DNA from: DATJOJ01 sp035507035
GTDB lineage: Bacteria > Acidobacteriota > Terriglobia > Terriglobales > Acidobacteriaceae
Assembly (NCBI GenBank): GCA_035507035.1
Contig: DATJOJ010000003.1
Span: 1-64,000 of the forward strand
Direction of reading: 5' to 3'
Length of the DNA: 64,000 bases
In this document: piece by piece, positions 59,587 through 64,000 of the stretch
Position numbering within the stretch: the stretch's first letter is position 1
Layout: every line of letters begins with the position of its first letter
The notes under the pieces: model-generated
The model's input: the letters and a program-made list of their open reading frames with translations, nothing else
The model's database searches: none
Told to the model about the DNA's origin: nothing
Position numbers and translations under genes: made by a program

Positions 59587-59871
59587 TTATTGCTTCATGT
59601 TGTCGTCGTGCTTCATGCCGTCGTCCTGCTTCATGCCGTTGTCTTTCTTCATCTGATCTTGTTTGGCTTTGGTCTTCTTGGATTTCTTTGAGGTCTTCGA
59701 TCCGTCCTGCTTCATCTGATCGTTTTTCATTTGGTCGTTCTTCATTTGGTCGTGGCTCATCTGATCTTGTTTCATATTGTCCTGCTTCATGTTGTCGCCG
59801 GACTGGGCAAAAGCGGTGAGTGAAACAGCAAGGAAACACATGGCCATCATCTTGCAAAGCATCTTCTTCAT
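59587..59871 (-). CDS. Secreted pentapeptide MXKDX-repeat protein
   Basis: 94 aa from ATG 59871. Signal peptide (MMAMCFLAVSLTAFAQ) followed by repeats of about five residues around D-x-M-K-x: NMKQD, NMKQD, QMSHD, QMKND, QMKND, QMKQD, a Lys/Ser/Thr spacer, then QMKKD, GMKQD, GMKHD. This is the MXKDX-repeat family, of unknown function; Met and Asp/Lys pattern suggests metal (copper) binding. Confidence 0.8.
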   Translation of the reverse strand: MKKMLCKMMAMCFLAVSLTAFAQSGDNMKQDNMKQDQMSHDQMKNDQMKNDQMKQDGSKTSKKSKKTKAKQDQMKKDNGMKQDDGMKHDDNMKQ

Positions 59872-60029
59872 TGGGATCTCCGAATCGATTAGATTTGTGC
59901 CGCACAATACGGCACACATGGGATTGCTTCGCAGGCAGAAAGTTACAGCGTATATGACGCTAGCGGTCGGAAAACAGCACGTTCAGCGGCTGTTAAACTA
60001 TAGGGATAGGTTCACTGCAAATAAGTTTC

Positions 60030-62933
60030 ATGCCCACTGAGACCATTGTTGTACGCGGGGCGCGGGTTCACAACCTCAAGAACATTGACTTTGAAATCCC
60101 GCACAACTCGCTGACTGTCGTGACCGGCGTTTCGGGGTCGGGGAAGTCTTCCCTTGCCTTCGACACGATTTATGCCGAGGGACAGCGGCGTTACGTGGAG
60201 TCGCTTTCGGCATATGCGCGGCAATTTTTGGAGCGGATCGAGAAACCGGATGCAGATGTAATCGATGGGATCGCGCCCGCAGTGGCGATCAAGCAGAAGA
60301 ATAGCACGCGAAATCCGCGGTCGACGGTAGCCACTGCAACGGAAATTTACGATTACTTGCGATTGTTATTTGCCCGCATTGGGCGGACCTATTGTCTGCA
60401 GTGTGGACAGGAAGTTAAGAAGGACACGGTAGACGAAGTCGCAGCGGCAGTGCTAGCTCTGGGCGATGGGACGCGGCTCAATGTTCTGTTCCCGCTGGCA
60501 GCACCGGTTCCGACCCAGGAAATCAGGAAAGGGCGCAAGAAGGCAAATCCGCGTAAAACCAAACGGAAAGCCGAGACGGCTGGGGCTTCCGATCCATTGA
60601 AGGCCCGTTTGCTTGATCTGCGCACGCGGGGCTTCAATCGGCTTTATCAGAATGGAAAGATTTTTGAGTTCTCGACGCCGGAATCGTTGCTCGATGTGAA
60701 TTTTGCCGAGCCGGTGTTTGTGCTGGTCGACCGACTGGTAGTCTCGCCGGGTGGGCGAAGCCGAATTGTGGACGCGATCGAGATCGCGTATCGCGAATCA
60801 GGCGAGGTGATTTTCGAAAGTGTGCCGAGAGATGAATCGCCCGCTGAACGACTGCGATTTTCGCAGCGCTTTGAGTGCAAACGCTGCAATTTGAGATACG
60901 AAGAGCCGGAGCCGCGGCTTTTTTCGTTCAATAATCCCTATGGCGCTTGCCCGCGCTGCCAGGGTTTCGGCAATACCATTGATTTCGATCTCGATCTCGT
61001 CATCCCGGATCCATCAAAAACGCTGGCGGAGGGCGCGATTGAGCCGTGGACGAAGCCGAAATATCGCAGCCTTGCAACCGACATGAAGAAATTTGCGCGC
61101 CAGGCGAAAATCCCCACGAATGTGCCGTGGGTGGAACTGGACCCGGAACAGCAGCGGCTTATCATTGAGGGCGATGATCGATTCTCTGGGGTGCGCGGAT
61201 TTTTCAGTTATCTTGAGCGCAAGAAATACAAGCTGCATGTGCGGGTATTTCTCAGCCGTTATCGAGGCTATTCGCTCTGCTCGGACTGCAATGGGGCGCG
61301 CCTGCGCACAGAAGCACGCCAAGTCAAGGTCAACGGCAAAAACATTTGTGAAGTATGCCACCTCACCGTAGAGCAGGCTGGCAAATTCTTTTCCGAATTG
61401 CAACTCACCGAGCAGGAATCAGGGATTGCGGACAAATTGCTGCAGGAAATTCAGGAGCGGCTGCGGTTTCTAAACGAGGTTGGATTGGAATATCTCACCC
61501 TGGATCGGCTGTCGTCGACGCTTTCGGGAGGCGAGGCGCAGCGGATTCAGTTGGCGACATCGCTCGGGTCGCGTTTAGTGGGAACTCTTTATGTGCTGGA
61601 TGAGCCGTCGATCGGGTTGCACAGCCGCGATACGCATCGATTGATCAAAATTCTGCATGATCTTCGCGACCTGGGAAACACGATTCTGGTGGTTGAACAT
61701 GATCCGGATGTGATGCGGGCGGCGGACAGGATTCTCGATCTTGGGCCGGGAGCGGGAGAACACGGGGGAAAATTGATCGTTGCCGGAAGCTACGATCAGA
61801 TTAAAAGGGATCCAGCTTCGCTTACCGGACGATATTTGTCGGAAGAGTTGCGCATCCAGCCTCCGGCCACGCGCCGCAAGCCGGGATCGCAGCGAATCGA
61901 AATCTATGGCGCGCGGGCACACAATCTGAAAGATATCGATCTGGAGGTTCCGCTGCGAATGCTGGTTGCGATCACTGGAGTATCGGGCTCTGGGAAATCC
62001 ACGTTGCTGCATGATGTGCTGTTTCGCGCGCTGTCGGCGGCCAAACGACAGGGCGAAGGAGGCAACCAGAGCGCGCCTGCGTGGAAGCAGGTTGAGGGAG
62101 CGGAGTACATCGACGAAGTCGTGCTGGTGGACCAGTCTCCGATCGGGCGGACACCGCGATCGAACCCAGTGACCTACATCAAGGCGTTCGACGGAATTCG
62201 CGAACTTTATGCTTCATTGCCGGAGGCACAAAAGCGCGGGCTTACGGCGGGACATTTTTCTTTCAATGTTCCGGGCGGGCGCTGCGAGACCTGCCAGGGC
62301 GATGGCACGGTCACGGTCGAGATGCAGTTTCTCGCGGACGTCGAACTGATCTGCGAAGAATGTAAGGGGACGCGCTACAAGCCGCAAGTGCTCGAGGTCC
62401 GGTATCGCGGGAAGAACATTCATGAAGCGCTAAATCTGACGGTGCAGGAGGCGCTACACTTCTTCGCTAGCGCGCCCAAAATCACGAGCAAACTACGCGT
62501 CCTCGAGGAAGTGGGTTTAGGCTATTTGCGGCTGGGACAATCAGCGTCGACGCTTTCCGGCGGTGAGGCGCAACGGATGAAGTTGGCGGCGCACCTGCAG
62601 CCGGGTGGGCGGGCGAGCGAGCGGCGGCGGCTCTTGTACATCTTCGACGAGCCAACTACCGGTTTGCACTTTGACGACATCAGCAAACTTCTCGCGGCCT
62701 TCCGCCGTCTAATTGAAACAGGCGGTTCGGTAATCGTCATCGAACACAATCTCGAAGTAATCAAGACCGCGGACTGGGTCATCGATCTCGGGCCTGAAGG
62801 TGGGGATCGAGGCGGATATGTGGTCGGTTCCGGGCCTCCGGAGGCGATTGCGCGATTGCCGCAATCATATACCGGTCATTTTCTGGCGCATGTGCTCAAC
62901 GGAAATGGAACCTCTGGCAATGGCAACCGGTAA
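60030..62933 (+). CDS. uvrA: Excinuclease ABC subunit A
   Basis: 967 aa, full length. Two ABC ATPase modules: Walker A GVSGSGKSSLAFDTI and GVSGSGKSTLLHD; signatures LSGGEAQRIQLA and LSGGEAQRMKLA; Walker B YVLDEPSIGLHSRD and YIFDEPTTGLHFDD. Zinc-binding Cys pairs ECKRCN..CPRCQGFG and CETCQGDG..CEECKGTRY. A basic insert (RKGRKKANPRKTKRKAE) near 155-175 is unusual for length. UvrA finds DNA lesions in nucleotide excision repair. Confidence 0.97.
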   Translation: MPTETIVVRGARVHNLKNIDFEIPHNSLTVVTGVSGSGKSSLAFDTIYAEGQRRYVESLSAYARQFLERIEKPDADVIDGIAPAVAIKQKNSTRNPRSTVATATEIYDYLRLLFARIGRTYCLQCGQEVKKDTVDEVAAAVLALGDGTRLNVLFPLAAPVPTQEIRKGRKKANPRKTKRKAETAGASDPLKARLLDLRTRGFNRLYQNGKIFEFSTPESLLDVNFAEPVFVLVDRLVVSPGGRSRIVDAIEIAYRESGEVIFESVPRDESPAERLRFSQRFECKRCNLRYEEPEPRLFSFNNPYGACPRCQGFGNTIDFDLDLVIPDPSKTLAEGAIEPWTKPKYRSLATDMKKFARQAKIPTNVPWVELDPEQQRLIIEGDDRFSGVRGFFSYLERKKYKLHVRVFLSRYRGYSLCSDCNGARLRTEARQVKVNGKNICEVCHLTVEQAGKFFSELQLTEQESGIADKLLQEIQERLRFLNEVGLEYLTLDRLSSTLSGGEAQRIQLATSLGSRLVGTLYVLDEPSIGLHSRDTHRLIKILHDLRDLGNTILVVEHDPDVMRAADRILDLGPGAGEHGGKLIVAGSYDQIKRDPASLTGRYLSEELRIQPPATRRKPGSQRIEIYGARAHNLKDIDLEVPLRMLVAITGVSGSGKSTLLHDVLFRALSAAKRQGEGGNQSAPAWKQVEGAEYIDEVVLVDQSPIGRTPRSNPVTYIKAFDGIRELYASLPEAQKRGLTAGHFSFNVPGGRCETCQGDGTVTVEMQFLADVELICEECKGTRYKPQVLEVRYRGKNIHEALNLTVQEALHFFASAPKITSKLRVLEEVGLGYLRLGQSASTLSGGEAQRMKLAAHLQPGGRASERRRLLYIFDEPTTGLHFDDISKLLAAFRRLIETGGSVIVIEHNLEVIKTADWVIDLGPEGGDRGGYVVGSGPPEAIARLPQSYTGHFLAHVLNGNGTSGNGNR

Positions 62934-64000
62934 CCGAACTCGCAGCCTGTTGCTGTTTGGAATCATTACACTTTCACTAGCGCAAGCCAGCAGCCAAACG
63001 GTTGGAAGCGGCCAGACAGTGCGGCATCACAAGGTTGCTGAAACGGACTCTTCATTCCCTCCGGAACTCACACAAGCTGAAATTGCGATTGAAAAGAATG
63101 ATTACGCAACTGCCGAGCCATTGCTGAAGAAGGTCGTCGCCGAACACCCGGACAATTATCAGGCGTGGTTTGATCTCGGATTTGTTTATAACGCCGAGGG
63201 AAATGTACCGGAATCGATCGCGGCTTACCGGAAGTCGGTAGCCGCCAAACCGGATGTATTCGAATCGAATCTAAATCTGGGCCTGCAACTGGCGAAGACT
63301 GATCAGCCGGACGCGGAGCAATTTCTGCGCGCGGCTACGACGCTCAAGCCGACCGCAAATGTGGAAGAAGGGCGCGAGCGTGCTTGGCTGTCGCTGGGAC
63401 ATGTAATCGCAAATAGCAAGCCCGATGACGCGATTGAAGCTTTTAAACAGGCAGCAACATTGCAGCCGAAAGATCCCGAACCCCACCTCGCTGCAGGGGC
63501 GCTTCTGGAGAAGGAAAATCGCTTCGGCGATGCCGAAGCAGAATACCGGCTGAGCTTGACGATTGAGCCAAATTCTGCCGATGCTCTGATCGGCCTTTCC
63601 AATATTTATATGCGGGGCCAGCGTTTCGCGGATGCGGAGGAATACCTGCGCAAGCTGGTTGCTGTGCAACCGAACAATGCCGCAGCTCACATGCAACTGG
63701 GACGAGTGATGGCGGCAGCGGGGCACAACGATGCCGCAGTAACAGAGCTACAAACGGCATTGCGGCTAGAACCGAACGATCTGGGGGCGCAGCGCGATCT
63801 GGCCGAGATCTACAACCGCACAGGAAAATACGATGAGGCCGAAAAAAGTTATCGTTTGTTACTGACAACTCACCCAGAAGACGCCGAACTGCATTATGGG
63901 CTGGGCTTGGCTCTGCTTAAGCAAAAGAAATATCCCGCCGCTGAGCAGGAACTCATTTCGGCGATAAAGTTGAAGGCAAATTATGGCGAAGCGTATGGCG
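62920..64000 (+). CDS. Secreted TPR protein (partial, runs off right edge)
   Basis: At least 360 codons open to the end; ATG 62920 or 62905, overlapping the uvrA stop (62933). Signal-like RSLLLFGIITLSLAQA, then repeated 34-residue TPRs: NDYATAEPLLKKVVAEHPDNYQAWFDLGFVYNAEGNVPESIAAYRKS and successive units. Probably a periplasmic or outer-surface scaffolding protein; complete domain content is beyond the window. Confidence 0.85.
   Translation, partial: MATGNRTRSLLLFGIITLSLAQASSQTVGSGQTVRHHKVAETDSSFPPELTQAEIAIEKNDYATAEPLLKKVVAEHPDNYQAWFDLGFVYNAEGNVPESIAAYRKSVAAKPDVFESNLNLGLQLAKTDQPDAEQFLRAATTLKPTANVEEGRERAWLSLGHVIANSKPDDAIEAFKQAATLQPKDPEPHLAAGALLEKENRFGDAEAEYRLSLTIEPNSADALIGLSNIYMRGQRFADAEEYLRKLVAVQPNNAAAHMQLGRVMAAAGHNDAAVTELQTALRLEPNDLGAQRDLAEIYNRTGKYDEAEKSYRLLLTTHPEDAELHYGLGLALLKQKKYPAAEQELISAIKLKANYGEAYG

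Noticed and set aside
1..64000. CRISPR array or prophage structural genes
   Set aside because: No regularly spaced identical repeats and no capsid, tail or terminase genes were seen; the integrase is the only mobile-element gene.

Overview
The window looks like chromosomal DNA of a soil-type Acidobacteriota (Terriglobia/Koribacter-like). Evidence: an 'acidobacterial duplicated orphan permease' (ADOP) protein, two Pkn-type Ser/Thr kinases with typical acidobacterial architectures, a Cpx-like envelope stress cluster, bactofilin, a one-piece LptF-LptG permease, and short dispersed intergenic repeats. Genes are packed on both strands, with short operons and no rRNA or tRNA genes. The one stable RNA is tmRNA.

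Left part (1-8.3 kb) is accessory in character. A secreted DJ-1/PfpI-YHS protein and a GlxA-type regulator are followed by a small SD-preceded HTH gene and a tyrosine recombinase. The recombinase abuts the 3' end of ssrA (tmRNA), a classic integration site. Beyond ssrA lie three toxin-antitoxin modules: vapBC, an unrecognised protein plus a PIN toxin, and parDE. The parDE module has split the vitamin B6 operon: it sits between pdxS and pdxT, flanked by a ~90-bp direct repeat of the 5' end of pdxT, so a truncated pdxT start remains next to pdxS. A divergent MocR/PdxR-type regulator, lacking the usual PLP-binding lysine, faces pdxS.

The middle (11-33.6 kb) holds a Ser/Thr kinase with TPRs, a heme-copper cytochrome oxidase operon (coxB-coxA-two subunit III genes-subunit IV-small CxxC protein), an amino-acid permease, a DUF1624 membrane protein, a HAD hydrolase and the ADOP permease. 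Next comes the most notable locus: a peroxiredoxin-like gene (25921-26421) whose first active-site Cys codon is TGA, in an exact UxxC context, with a bSECIS-like hairpin 20-36 nt downstream. This is a probable selenoprotein. GH57 and GlgB give alpha-glucan metabolism.

The right part (33.6-64 kb) holds the LptFG fusion, a kinase-cyclase fusion, a CpxAR/CpxP-like cluster with a consensus CpxR box, an ABC exporter, a methyltransferase/FAD-oxidoreductase pair, bactofilin and a mazG-GNAT-menC operon. It continues with glpD and a glycerophosphodiesterase, a molybdopterin oxidoreductase with its cytochrome b561 partner, an ECF sigma/anti-sigma pair, DUF1223, an MXKDX-repeat protein, uvrA, and a TPR protein running off the end. 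All functional calls rest on reading motifs by eye; no database search was possible.
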